Part shown: positions 32,563 through 43,059 of the stretch, piece by piece
How positions within the stretch are numbered: position 1 is the stretch's first letter
How the letters are laid out: each line of letters opens with the position of its first letter
Assembly (NCBI GenBank): GCA_016721385.1
Contig: JADKIE010000008.1
Location: 128,609-192,608, forward strand
DNA: 64,000 nucleotides
Origin: Chitinophagaceae bacterium
GTDB taxonomy: Bacteria; Bacteroidota; Bacteroidia; Chitinophagales; Chitinophagaceae
Direction of reading: 5' to 3'
Program-made: the position numbers and the translations under genes
Notes under the pieces: generated by a model
What the model was told of the DNA's origin: nothing
The model's database searches: none
The model's input: the letters and a program-made list of their open reading frames with translations, nothing else

Positions 32563-33356
32563 TTACTTAATACCTAATTTTCCCAATGCATCACGGGCCT
32601 CAATTAAATCTTTATTGTAAAGTAATGCCGTTTTGTAGCTTTCTATTGCCTCGGTTGGCTTGTTTAATTTTTCAAAACATTTCCCCATCCAGTAATGTCC
32701 TATGTCGTAGCCGTTTTCAATAGTTACTGCTCTGTTAAAAACAAGCAATGCATCATTGTATTTTTTTAAGTCGTATAATGCAGCACCTTTTTCAAGATAC
32801 GCATCCATGTAAGTGTAATCTAACTTTAAACACTCATCAAAATAATTGAGCGCTTTATTTTTTTCGCCAATAGAACTGTAGTAAAGGCCTTTAATAAAAA
32901 TGGCTTCTTTATCGGCATTCGCTTTATTGCCAATTAGTAACGCATCGGCAATTTGTAATGCTTTAGGGTTTTTAGACTCGGCATAAATTGCTCCCAGTGA
33001 TATTATAAAAGCCGGTTCCGGAAAAATATCAACTATTTTTTCTAAGCATTTTATAGTACTTAAAGTATCTCCTTTTAATAAATGCAATTGTGCCTTTTTA
33101 TCCAAAAAATCAATATTGGTAGAGTCTTTTTTAAGATAGTTATCTGTTTCTGCCAACGCTACATCATAGTTGCCATTATCCTCATAGTATTGAATAAGTG
33201 TTTGCTTTAACAAAACGGAGTCGGGATATTTTGCAATGGCATCTTTCAATTTGTTTTCTTCAGATGATCCGGTTTTAAGAGTCGTTGTTTCTTTGTCGAC
33301 ATTATTGCATGATGATAAAAAACAAGGAATGCCGCAATTGTTAGTAAGCTTTTCAT
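32563..33356 (-). CDS. TPR-repeat lipoprotein, one frameshift near the N-terminus
   Basis: Starting at 33356 and correcting one missing T in the run at 33317-33322 (plus-strand A run) gives MKSLLTIAAFLVFLSSC, a lipoprotein signal. It then joins KDAIAKYPDSVLLK. The mature part carries about six tetratricopeptide repeats (ALAETDNYLKKDSTNIDFLDK, ALNYFDECLKLDYTYMDAYL, ALLVFNRAVTIENGYDIGHY and others). Such proteins are scaffolds; the partner is unknown. 264 residues restored. Confidence 0.82.
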
Positions 33357-33439
33357 CTAGCCAAAAAATTTTGACAAAAATATGCCCAATATTGTTAGGT
33401 TAATGACAAAATTTTGACAATTAAAGCTTTCTTGAAAGT

Positions 33440-33447
33440 TAACTTTG
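33440..33447 (+). promoter_or_regulatory. -7 promoter box of the TolB-like gene
   Basis: TAACTTTG fits TAnnTTTG and lies 19 bases before the start codon. A TTTG at 33413-33416 could be the -33 box, but the 23-base spacer is longer than usual. Confidence 0.45.
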
Positions 33448-33466
33448 CTCAAATAATTAAATAACG

Positions 33467-34573
33467 ATGAAAAAATATATGTTTTGGATGGTAATTGCTG
33501 TTGCTGCTTTTTGCGTAAGTGCTTTTACTTTAAAGAATTCTACGAACGCTAGCGTTATAAAACCAAATAACGATTCTTTATTGTATGAAGGTGAAAAACA
33601 TTTTAAAAATATTCAGCAATTAACCTTTGGTGGCGATAATGCAGAGGCTTACTGGAGCTACGATGGTAAATGGCTTATTTATCAATATACCAATGCAAAA
33701 CAGGGTATCCTTTGCGATCAAATGTATATTGGGAAAGTACCCACTCAAGCCGGCGAAAAATTTGAGCCTAAATTGGTGAGCTCGGGCAAAGGCCGTACAA
33801 CATGCGGTTTTTTTACAAAAGACGGTAAGCATATTATTTATGCCAGTACACATTTGGGTGCTGATTCTTGCCCGGCTGTACCTGATAGAAAAAAATATGG
33901 CAACCGGTACATTTGGCCATTATACAACAGCTACGATATTTTTATGGCAGATTTGAATGGAAAAATAGTAAAACGGTTAACTAAAAGTAAATATTACGAT
34001 GCCGAGGCTACGCTTAGTCCGGACGGAAAAAAAATGATTTATACAAGTACAAAAGATGGCGATATTGATTTGTATATTATGGATTTAAAAACCGGTAAAG
34101 AAAAAGAATTACAAACACACTTGGGTATGATGGTGGAGCATGGTTTAGCCCCGATGGAAAAAAAATAATTTGGAGAGCAAGCCGCCCAACAGCACAGGCT
34201 GAGGTAAAGAATATAAAGAATTATTAGCCGAAGGGTTGGTAGCTCCTACGAATATGGAAGTATTTGTAGCAGATGCTAACGGAAAAAATGTAAAGCAAAT
34301 AACTAAATTTGGGAATGCTAATTGGGCACCGGCTTATATGCCGGATAGTAAACGTATCATTTTGCAAGCAATCATCAAAGTAAAAGAGGTTTTCCTTTTA
34401 ATTTATTTACTATGAATGAAGATGGAACAGGCCTGGAGAAAATTAGTGCAGAAAAATCATTTGATGCTTTTCCTATGTTTAGCCCCGATGGTAAAAAAAT
34501 TGTGTTTTGCAGTAATCGAAATAATGGAGGTACGAGAGATACAAATATTTTTGTAGCAGATTGGGTGGAGTAA
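33467..34573 (+). CDS. TolB/WD40-like beta-propeller secreted protein, several frameshifts
   Basis: The signal peptide is MKKYMFWMVIAVAAFCVSAF. The body consists of PD40-type propeller blades: NAEAYWSYDGKWLIYQ, AEATLSPDGKKMIYTSTKDG, then after breaks FSPDGKKIIWRAS, FVADANGKNVKQIT and FPMFSPDGKKIVFCS, ending in DTNIFVADWVE. About four indels lie between 34140 and 34390. The first, after GLAPMEKK, is in the A run near 34158-34166. Similar proteins in Bacteroidota are annotated as TolB-like periplasmic proteins. Function unknown. Confidence 0.8.
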
Positions 34574-34593
34574 TGATACTTAAATTAAATGAG

Positions 34594-34626
34594 AAAGCTG
34601 TACAATAAAATTGTGCAGCTTTTTTA
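34594..34626 (+). terminator. terminator after the TolB-like gene
   Basis: AAGCTGTACAAT pairs with ATTGTGCAGCTT (one G-U) around AAA and is followed by a T run. It lies between convergent genes and may serve both. Confidence 0.85.
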
Positions 34627-34638
34627 TTTAATAGGTTA

Positions 34639-35067
34639 CTATTTCTTAATTTCTCTATAAAATATTTTACTTACAATCTTCCAACCATTTTCTTTATTTT
34701 TAAGCAAACTCATGATGTCATGAAAGTAAAACGTAGGATACTCAATTGTAATTTTCGCTGTAGCTGCATTTCCGTAAACATTTACGCTTTCAATTTTTGC
34801 AGTACGTGTCTGCTTTTTGCCATTATTGGGCATTCTGGCCATAAAATCTTTTAATAAAACAATCTGCAAGCTGTCGTTTCGTATGTATTGCATTAAGCCG
34901 TTTGGGTTAAAGGCTTTAGAAAACATAACACTATCGCCATTTGTACCGCCTTCAATATAATAATTACAAACTGTTTTGATGGCTTCAATTTCTTGTTCGT
35001 TCGTTTGAGCCCTTAAAAAATAACCAGAGCTACCGCAAATCAATAATAAAAATAATTTTACTTTCAT
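34639..35067 (-). CDS. secreted NTF2-like (lumazine-binding type) protein
   Basis: I start at MKVKLFLLLICGSSGYFLRAQ (35067), which gives a signal peptide; an upstream extension to 35151 does not. The remaining 120 residues are an NTF2/SnoaL-like fold (IKTVCNYYIEGGTNGDSVMFSKAF, ENGWKIVSKIFYRE), as in the putative lumazine-binding family. Several such proteins occur in Bacteroidota without a known reaction. Confidence 0.8.
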   Translation of the reverse strand: MKVKLFLLLICGSSGYFLRAQTNEQEIEAIKTVCNYYIEGGTNGDSVMFSKAFNPNGLMQYIRNDSLQIVLLKDFMARMPNNGKKQTRTAKIESVNVYGNAATAKITIEYPTFYFHDIMSLLKNKENGWKIVSKIFYREIKK

Positions 35068-35140
35068 GCGTATTTTTTTTAAAGATAATATGCAAAAAAT
35101 AAGGTATATTTTTTTTACATGAACGGTTTTTACTATATAA

Positions 35141-35626
35141 CTAAATCTCAATTACCTCACAATCCTTAATATCTTTACCATCAATGGTAAAGCGTATTAA
35201 GGTTTTTACTTTGTGCCAACCTTGCTTACCTGCAGCGCCTGGGTTCATGTGCAGACATTGCAATGCATCATCGTACATTATTTTTAAAATATGGCTGTGG
35301 CCGCTAATAAATAATTGCGGCTTGTGCAATTGAATTTCCTTTTTTGTTTCGGTAGTATATTTTGGAGGATAACCGCCAATATGCCGCATCATAACTTTTA
35401 CATCCTCACACATAAAAACAAGTTGCTCAGGAAATTGTGTACGTATTTGGGCATCATCAATATTACCATACACGCCTTTTATAGAACTTAACGTTTTTAG
35501 TTTTTCAATTACTTCATGGCTCCCAAAGTCGCCGGCATGCCATATTTCATCACAGGTTTTAAAATGCTCAAAAACGGTTTCGTCCAAATGGCCATGTGTA
35601 TCCGATATTAATCCTATCCTTGTCAA
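35141..35626 (-). CDS. YfcE-like metallophosphoesterase
   Basis: A 161-residue cytoplasmic phosphodiesterase. Metal ligands are visible in DTHGH (residues 9-13), HAGDFGS, GNID and GHSH. The frame is intact. The substrate is not determined by sequence; relatives hydrolyse phosphodiesters in vitro. Confidence 0.92.
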   Translation of the reverse strand: MTRIGLISDTHGHLDETVFEHFKTCDEIWHAGDFGSHEVIEKLKTLSSIKGVYGNIDDAQIRTQFPEQLVFMCEDVKVMMRHIGGYPPKYTTETKKEIQLHKPQLFISGHSHILKIMYDDALQCLHMNPGAAGKQGWHKVKTLIRFTIDGKDIKDCEVIEI

Positions 35627-35760
35627 AAAATGTAAATTTGGTTAAATAAATATAAGGTATATGCCTTTACGTCGCAATTTCACATATTATATTGATAAAC
35701 GCAATTGGAAGTATTACTTTTGATGGTAGCATTATGCAAAGGCGATTAAACGCCTGTCAC

Positions 35761-35794
35761 AATTCTTAATTCATCATTCTTAATTCATAATTTT
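35761..35794 (+). repeat. AATTC-TTAATTC repeat upstream of hmgA
   Basis: Three copies of an ATTCTTAATTCAT-like unit stand just before hmgA, like those at 1091-1122 before der. Confidence 0.45.
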
Positions 35795-35802
35795 ATTACA
35801 GC

Positions 35803-36958
35803 ATGCCGCATTATTATACGCTGGGTTCTATCCCTCACAAGCGCCACATACAATTTAAAAAGCCAAATGGCGATTTATATAGCGAACAATTATTCAGTAC
35901 CGAAGGTTTTAGTAACGATTATTCTTTGCTTTATCACAATCATCCACCAACCGAAATTATAAAAACAGACGAACCTGTAAATGTGCAACCAAAAATTGCC
36001 GAAGAAAAAATGCTAAAGCACCGTAGCCTCGAAGGCTTTAGCATAAAGCCAGAGGCCGATTATTTGCAAAGCCGCAAAGCCGTTTTGGTAAATAACGATT
36101 GCCATATTGTGCTTGCAGCCCCACAAAAAAGCATGACCAATTACTTTTACAAAAATGCCGATGCTGATGAAATGATTTTTGTGCATGAAGGTACCGGTGT
36201 TTTAAAACACAATACGGGCAAATAGATTTTGCCTATGGCGATTATTTGGTAATACCACGAGGTTGTATTTATCAAATGGAATTTGCTACCGAAAGTAACA
36301 GGTTGTTTATTGTAGAATCGTTTAGCCCTATTCGTTATCCAAAACGATACATGAGTAATTTGGGTCAGTTAATGGAGCACTCACCCTTTTGCGAAAGAGA
36401 TATACGGCCACCGCATAATTTGCAAACTATTGATCAAGCAGGCGATTTTTTAATACAAACCAAAAAGAAGGGGATGCTATACGGCATACACTATGCCCAT
36501 CACCCTTTTGATGTGGTAGGGTGGGATGGCTGCTGTTATCCTTATGCATTTAGCATACACGATTTTGAGCCTATTACAGGCCGTGTACACCAACCACCGC
36601 CAGTACATCAAACCTTTGAAACCAATACGTTTGTGGTTTGTTCTTTTGTGCCACGTTTATATGATTATCATCCGGAGGCAATACCTGCACCATACAACCA
36701 TAGCAACATTGATAGCGACGAAGTGCTATACTATGTTGATGGAGATTTTATGAGTCGTAAAAATGTTACCCGTGGAATGATAACCCTTCATCCTGCCGGC
36801 ATACCACATGGCCCACATCCAGGTGCGGTACAAAAAAGCATTGGGAAAAAGAAACGCAGGAACTGGCAGTAATGGTAGATACTTTTCATCCCCTGCAGTT
36901 AACAGTAGATGCCCTTGCAATAGAAAATGAAGGCTATGTAATGAGTTGGGCAGAGTAG
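35803..36958 (+). CDS. hmgA: homogentisate 1,2-dioxygenase, two frameshifts
   Basis: A non-haem iron enzyme that opens the ring of homogentisate in tyrosine and phenylalanine breakdown. Restored length 385 matches the short Bacteroidota form. Visible are YHNHPPTEI at the N-terminus, FVHEGTGVL, VIPRGCIYQMEF, VVGWDGCCYPYAFSI and HPAGIPHGPHPG with iron-ligand His/Glu positions. Breaks lie near 36210-36220 (after LKHNTG; restored QIDFAYGDYL) and near 36838-36860. After the second break the tail ELAVMVDTFHPLQL runs to 36958. No other genes of the pathway are adjacent. Confidence 0.92.
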
Positions 36959-37019
36959 AAATTTATCAATTCATTATCTCAGTCACTATTTTTATTTTAT
37001 TGTTAATGATACATATTTT

Positions 37020-38036
37020 TTATTGCACTCTTATTTCAAAAGCATAGGCATTTTTAGTGCCATCGGTTAAGTTTGTTTCAACACCGTTTTTCCAGTATTT
37101 GGCAATTGCATTTCCAGTTGTAAGGCTGTACTCCTGGCCGCATATATATACATTATTTTCTTTTAAAAAAATGCCTGATGCTTCAGTATCTTTTGAGCCA
37201 TCGGCTAAATTTACACCAATACCATTTTTCCAATACCTTGCTATATAGTTTCCGGTGGCTGCACTTTCCTCGTAGCCAACTATATGTATTGTGTTATTTT
37301 CCACCAAAATTTCACTGGCTTCACATCTGGTGGATGTTGTGGATAAGGTTGTTGGTGTGCCGTTTTTCCAATATTTTGGTACATAATTAGTACCAACAAT
37401 TTCCCGTCCACACAAATACACATCGTTATTGAAAACTGATAATGACCCAGCCGAATTAACATTTACACTTCCGGTTGTATTGAACGATACCCCATTTTTC
37501 CAATATTTGGCTACTCCAATATTCCCAATTACTTCTTGACCACATATATAAACGTCATTGGAAATAACTTTTATTTCAGTAGCGCTTGAGATTGGATTTG
37601 AAAGAGCTACTTGTATTCCATTCTTCCATAAAACAGCTTTTGGTGATGGGTTTCTTTCCTGACCAACTACATAAACATCATTGCCGCTAACATAAATGGA
37701 GGAGGCATTACAGTCTGTTGTTCCGTTTGATAAAGTTACTGCCACTCCGTTTTTCCAGTATTTTGCAACAGACTTAAAATTTATTGTTTCCTGTCCGCAA
37801 ACATACACATCATTGCCCTGCAAAAAAACGGAAGTGGCTTTTGCATGTTTGGTACCATCAGTTAAATTGACTGCAGTACCATTTTTCCAGTACTTTGCAA
37901 CCCTGAAGGTTCCGTTATCTTCATAGCCAGCCACGTATACGTTTTCTGTGATATCAAGAGGTGTAGGATCATCCGGAGTGCAGCTTGTAAAATAAATTGA
38001 AATAAAAACGGCAATAAATTTTAAAGTAAGTTTCAT
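37020..38036 (-). CDS. lipoprotein made of seven 44-residue repeats (predicted beta-propeller)
   Basis: The lipoprotein signal is MKLTLKFIAVFISIYFTSC. The rest is seven units of about 44 residues with the pattern (D/N)VY(V/I)CGQE...AKYWKNG...VNLTDGT...A..I.V..N. Seven regular units suggest a seven-bladed propeller, possibly closed by pairing of the first and last strands. The repeats differ at many positions, so this is an old family, not a fresh expansion. The frame is intact. Ligand unknown; it would be exposed on the outer membrane. Confidence 0.85.
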   Translation of the reverse strand: MKLTLKFIAVFISIYFTSCTPDDPTPLDITENVYVAGYEDNGTFRVAKYWKNGTAVNLTDGTKHAKATSVFLQGNDVYVCGQETINFKSVAKYWKNGVAVTLSNGTTDCNASSIYVSGNDVYVVGQERNPSPKAVLWKNGIQVALSNPISSATEIKVISNDVYICGQEVIGNIGVAKYWKNGVSFNTTGSVNVNSAGSLSVFNNDVYLCGREIVGTNYVPKYWKNGTPTTLSTTSTRCEASEILVENNTIHIVGYEESAATGNYIARYWKNGIGVNLADGSKDTEASGIFLKENNVYICGQEYSLTTGNAIAKYWKNGVETNLTDGTKNAYAFEIRVQ

Positions 38037-38096
38037 AATAATTGTCTTGTTTTTTTAAAATCTTGTAGCATTTATAAAACAGTATATGTGCCGGTG

Positions 38097-38993
38097 TTAA
38101 TAAATAAAGATGCCTTTATAATTGTCTCCAAATAAAAAATCTTTTAGCGAAACAGTTTGAGGGTATCCATTTGAATAATACGTGTATTGATATAAATTAT
38201 CAAATTCAGCCAATCCTGATGTAATTGGAGTAACAGTTCTTACATAAGACAGGGGATTGTTTTTTTGAGGAATGTTTACATAAATAGATCCCAGTTCATC
38301 ACCTGAAAAATGTTCAAAATCCAATACAACCGGTCTTTGTGGATAAAGTTTTAAAAAAGGGCACGGTTTATTATCATAGGTTATTACATTATTAGAAGTT
38401 CCATGAAAAGAATAACCGGATCCTGCGATGTAAAAAAAGGAACTATCTATTTCCGAAATAATATTTCCGGAATTGTCTTTTAAAATATTGTAAGTTCCAA
38501 GTAAAAAAGGTTGCGAAAAGCCTGTGATAACAGTATTTATCTTACTTCCATTTATTTGGTAATTATATGTCAGGTTGCCGTTGCCAAAACTGCTAAATTC
38601 AATTATGGAGTCTTTAAGCATATTGCCAGCCGGAGTGTATGTTATATATTCATGTACCGAATCAAAATCAACCTGATTTATAACCCTGCGCCTTGTAATT
38701 AACGTATCTGATCCGTTATAGTAGTTATATGTAAATCCAATCCTGGCACTTTTAAAATCATTAATTTTTATTAGCGTACAACGGTTTAGATTATCATATG
38801 CATAGTCATAGATGAAAAGCGTATCCAACGGGCGTAATTGAGTGGTATCAAGTACAATAAATTTTTTCAACAATATAGCTTGCGTTAACAAGGGCACAGG
38901 TGCTGGTGTCGGGCCATTTTCAGTACTTATTTCTTTTTGGCAGGAAAATGCAAGAATGGCCAAAACCGTAAAATAAACAGAAATCTTTTTCAT
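38097..38993 (-). CDS. hypothetical lipoprotein
   Basis: Started at MKKISVYFTVLAILAFSC (38993), a clear lipoprotein signal; the 21-residue upstream extension is spurious. The 298-residue protein alternates strands such as RCTLIKINDFKSARIGFTYN and NMLKDSIIEFSSFGNGNLTY, typical of YD-repeat-like Bacteroidota lipoproteins. It follows the seven-repeat lipoprotein gene in reverse order and may be co-expressed with it. Function unknown. Confidence 0.75.
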   Translation of the reverse strand: MKKISVYFTVLAILAFSCQKEISTENGPTPAPVPLLTQAILLKKFIVLDTTQLRPLDTLFIYDYAYDNLNRCTLIKINDFKSARIGFTYNYYNGSDTLITRRRVINQVDFDSVHEYITYTPAGNMLKDSIIEFSSFGNGNLTYNYQINGSKINTVITGFSQPFLLGTYNILKDNSGNIISEIDSSFFYIAGSGYSFHGTSNNVITYDNKPCPFLKLYPQRPVVLDFEHFSGDELGSIYVNIPQKNNPLSYVRTVTPITSGLAEFDNLYQYTYYSNGYPQTVSLKDFLFGDNYKGIFIY

Positions 38994-39136
38994 GAAATCA
39001 GGCGGCATGTAATTTGTGATTGTGTTAAATTTTCCACATGAAATTACTGTATCCAATGTTCATACAATAGCATAAACAAACACCTGCGCTGTTTAGCCAA
39101 CAAACGTGTATTTTTTTGGAAAATACGTGTACGGTG

Positions 39137-39873
39137 TCAGGAAAATTTAGAAAGGAAATCGTCTTTACGCCTGGTTGCAACCTCAATACTGGTGCCATCC
39201 TCCAATACCACATAGCCACCACGGCCTTTCTGATAATTTTTTATACAATTTAAATTTATGATATGGGAATTATGTACTCTAAAAAACATTTCTTCTGGCA
39301 AGATGTCTTCATATTCTTTTATTTTTAGAAGCAGTGATTCGCTCTTTATTTTAAAACTACAGTAGTATAATTCCCATTTGCTTCCAGCCTCATAATATCT
39401 TCAATTGTTACGAATATCAATCCATTAATTGTTGGAATGGCCATTTTTTTAAGTTGAATCTTGGGGGCTTGTACGTTTTGAAATAATGTGAGCAGTTGTT
39501 GGTTAATTGTTTTATGCTGGGTTCTGGCAACTGCCTTACTTACTGCAGCTTGCAACTCTTCAATATTTACCGGTTTCAAAAGGTAATCCAATGCGGCATA
39601 TTTAAAAGCTTTTAACGAATAGTTATCAAATGCTGTAATAAAAATAACCTCAAAGCTTATGGGCATTAGCTTATCAAGCAGATCAAAAGCATTTGCTCCG
39701 GGCATTTCAATATCCAAAAAAACAATTTCGGGTTCTGTTTTTTTTATGAGCAGGTAAGCATCTTCAACATTGCCTGCATCACCGGCTAGGTTAATCCCGG
39801 AGCAATAATTTTCCAATAAATTTTTTAGAATGCGAACATTTTTGGGCTCGTCATCTATAATTACAGATAGCAT
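39137..39873 (-). CDS. LytTR-family response regulator, one frameshift
   Basis: The receiver domain covers residues 1-120 with acidic pair D7/D8, phosphoacceptor D54 (FLDIEMPG), T80 and K100 (YLLKP). The LytTR DNA-binding domain begins near residue 145 (PTINGLIFVTIEDIMRLEANG). It is cut after TTVVLK at 39346 and continues in another frame: EEMFFRVHNSHIINL, GRGGYVVLEDGTSIEV and RRKDDFLSKFS, stop at 39137. Restored length 245. It lies 14 bases after the sensor gene and is its cognate regulator. Confidence 0.9.
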
Positions 39874-39887
39874 ATTTAAGAATCTGG

Positions 39888-42786
39888 TTAATTACCTGGA
39901 AATACCAGTGTAACTTTTGTGCCTAGTGAATTTCCTTCTGTATTGATTAAATCGGTAATGGAAACTTTAATTGGGAATTTCCTGTTCACATTTAACAGTT
40001 CTATCCTTTTGGCTGTTAATTCCATTCCCTTTGACTGGTATTCTAAATGTACATTCCCTTTTAATTTTTCTGATGCCAATCTCCCAATTCCATTATCTGT
40101 AATATCGCAAATCAAATTATTGTTTTTCAAAGATATTGTAATAATAATTTTGCCCGTCCCATCTTTTTTATTATTTATGCCATGGCGAATTGCATTTTCA
40201 ATATATGGTTGCAAAAGCATAGGAGGAATGCGAATTTCATTTTTTTCAATATTAGCAGCAATGTTGAAAAAGTACTCAAATTTATTTTCGAATCGCATTT
40301 GTTCAAGAGAAAGGAATGTACTCAGGTATTCTTTCTCGTCCTGAATGGTAATTTCATCTCTGCTTGAATAATCAAGCGTTTTGCGGATTAGTCTGGAGAA
40401 AACAGTTATAAAGCGATTAGCTACTTTTACATCTGTTTCCATAACATACTGTTGTATTTAATTTAAACTGTTAAAGATAAAATGTGGATTCATTTGCGCT
40501 TTCAGTGCCATCTGTTCCATTTCAAATATTTTGGAAGTCAATGCAGCTTTTTCGCTTGCCCGTTTATTTAACATCTTTATACGTCGAGTAAAATACCACA
40601 CAATTAACCCAAAAATAAGTGATGTAATAAAAAAGCGGAACCAATTTTTTTCTAACAGTTTTTTTTCAATTTCAAATGGGATTAGAACACTTTTGCTGAC
40701 AGTACCAAATTTGTTAATTGCTTTTACTTCAAATTGATATTTCCCGGAAGGTAATATAGGATAACTTATATAGTTCTCTCGGGTGTTTCGCCAATCACTA
40801 TGCAAGCCCATGAGCCTATACTGATAGATTAAGTCATCTGATGATTTGAACGAAATGGCTGAAAAATCAAACCGGATATTATTTTCATTGCTCTTTAAAC
40901 TAAGCTTTGTGGAATCGTATATCCGCTCTTTACCGGCGATAGTGATTCCCAATATATTTAAATGGCATCTGGATAACTGTGACACTTTTCGTTCATCAAA
41001 AAATGAAAGCCCGGAAGGGGTACCCACATATACCATATTACTGTCGGCATATATAGCGTTAATCATGTTACTAGCCAAGCCATCAGATGTAGTATATCTT
41101 ATAAGAACTTTATAAGGATATGTAGAAATATCTATTTTATTTATGCCCTTATCCGTTCCTACCCACAAATAATTGCCCTTTAAAAACATATTCCGGCAAA
41201 TATTACTTGTAAGGCCATTGGTATCAGAAATATGATAGATAATGCTACCATCTTTATAAGCTACAAGGCCTGCATCATAGGTGGAAACCCAGATGATACC
41301 ATCCTTCCCTTTTTTAATATCGGAAACTCTGCGGTTAAAAAAATCATCCACAGCAGCAAGCGGGTAGCTGGTTTTATTTTTACGCACTACAAACAATCCA
41401 TTTAACGTACCGATAAAAGTAGAATCGCTATCCCTCAGTACAGCCGTTGCTCTTTCCTTCCAGATAGTATCAATTATTTGAAATGATTTTGGATTTAATA
41501 GAACAACATTGCTTGAGGTAGCAACATACCATACAGAGTCATTTATAATATGGTGGCTTTTATAGGCAAGCTGAATTGTCTTTGAATTACCCCCTTTTTT
41601 AAAAAAAAGACCAACATTGGAAAAGACGATGTCTCCATGCTTACTTTTATAGTAGAAGTATAGTTTTTTATTGAACTTATCAAAACTCTTTTTATCAAAA
41701 AAATTTCTTTAAAATTATCAGAAACGGATAAGATCAGGCCCTTTTCATTGCTTGCATAAATAGAGCCACTGGTGGAAATAAGGCTAATAAAGTTGGAAAA
41801 TTTATATCATCTTTTTTTTAAAATGTAAATACATTTGGAGAGGTTAATTTAAAAACCCCCTGGCCAAGTGTGAGAAACCATAGTTCATTTTCACTATCGG
41901 CAAACACATCTGAAATACTGTTACCTTTTAAAATACTGTACGACTTTTTAAAAGAATGTTTTAAATCAAAACATCAGTTCCATCGGTTTTTGTTCATAAA
42001 GAGCAGGGAGTCATTTATAATTGAATAACTCACGAGTTTACTAACTGGGTTTTGGATGGTTGTAAGCTTGTTTCCCGATATTAAAATACTTGTATTTCCC
42101 GAAACAAAATTTGTAACAGCGGCTACTGTTCCGGATAGGCCGGAACGGTTAACAGTATAAATTGCCTGTGAATTACAAAGGCGCTCAATCAGCAGAAATT
42201 TTTTTTGAAAATGATACAAGTCAACCCCTTCAATTAAGTGTATACCTCCATTATTATTGGGGGCAATCTTACTGATAAATTTAACCGGGTTGCCGTTAAT
42301 TGAATCCCAATTGTGGAGACTGCCATCAGGGCTTAATGCGCTTAAGCGCTTAACCTGGTTAAAGAACACGGTTCCTTCAATATCCTCACAAAATCCATAA
42401 ATATTATTTTTTAAATGAATTTTTGCCAGTAAAGTGTCATTTTGTTGAGTATGAAGAAAGCCTTTATAATAATAACAGATAGATTTTTTAAAAGGTGCCA
42501 TCCAAACCCTTCCTTTAGAATCGCAAAATATTTTCAGAATCTCATTATCTGGTAATCCGTCTTTTACAGTAAAGTTTTTATAGTGAGTTCCATCAAAACG
42601 ACTAAGACCAGTTTCGGTACCAAACCACATAAAACCTTCTTTATCCTGTGTTGTACAATAAACCGTATTACCGGCAAGTCCATTGCTGATGTTATAATTG
42701 ATGTACGTATTTTCCAACTGTTGACACAGAGCCGGGCAACAGGAAATGCCTATAAAAAAAATGAAAATGATTTTTATTTTTGTCAA
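39888..42786 (-). CDS. LytS-type sensor histidine kinase with propeller sensor, broken by stops and frameshifts
   Basis: Order: signal peptide (MTKIKIIFIFFIGISCCPALC), two-component-regulator propeller repeats (FMWFGTETGLSRFDG, KGRVWMAPF, LWVGTDKGINKID and others), a Y_Y_Y domain (YQYRLMGLHSDWRNTRENYIS), one membrane segment (FFITSLIFGLIVWYF), a linker helix, and the His kinase with MNPHFIFNSLN and the ATPase motif ITDNGIGR. The full length would be about 965 residues. Disruptions are an in-frame TGA (41974-41976), an in-frame TAA (40458-40460, right after HFIFNSLN) and a frameshift near 41780-41820. All pieces between read as the same family. It may be a pseudogene or a badly read gene. Confidence 0.82.
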
Positions 42787-43006
42787 TTACTGGTGGTTAT
42801 CAGTAAAAATAGCAAAAATCAATGATATCAAGTTTGAGCATTCTTTAAAATGCTTGGCGAAATCAGTTAAAAACCAGTATTAAAAAATAACGATATGGCA
42901 TAATAATATTCAGGGCAATGTCAATTTTGTTTACACTCAACGCAGCGCTTATTGGGAAGTACTTTTGGTAATTTTTGTTTAAAAGTTCATGGAGGTGATA
43001 AATTCT
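42787..43006. other. divergent intergenic region between the sensor kinase and exporter operons
   Basis: About 220 bases with no gene. It must hold the promoter of the kinase operon on the minus strand, which I cannot place with confidence. Confidence 0.4.
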
Positions 43007-43054
43007 TTTGACTATCTGCAGAAGTTAATTTACTTTTGTTAACCAATTGGTTAA
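43007..43054 (+). promoter_or_regulatory. promoter and palindromic operator of the exporter operon
   Basis: The -33 box TTTG (43007-43010), a 20-base spacer and the -7 box TACTTTTG (43031-43038) form a consensus promoter. Directly on it follows the 16-base perfect palindrome TTAACCAATTGGTTAA (43039-43054), over the expected transcription start. A repressor bound there would block initiation. The first gene encodes a TetR protein, so autoregulation is likely. Confidence 0.75.
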
Positions 43055-43059
43055 ACTAT

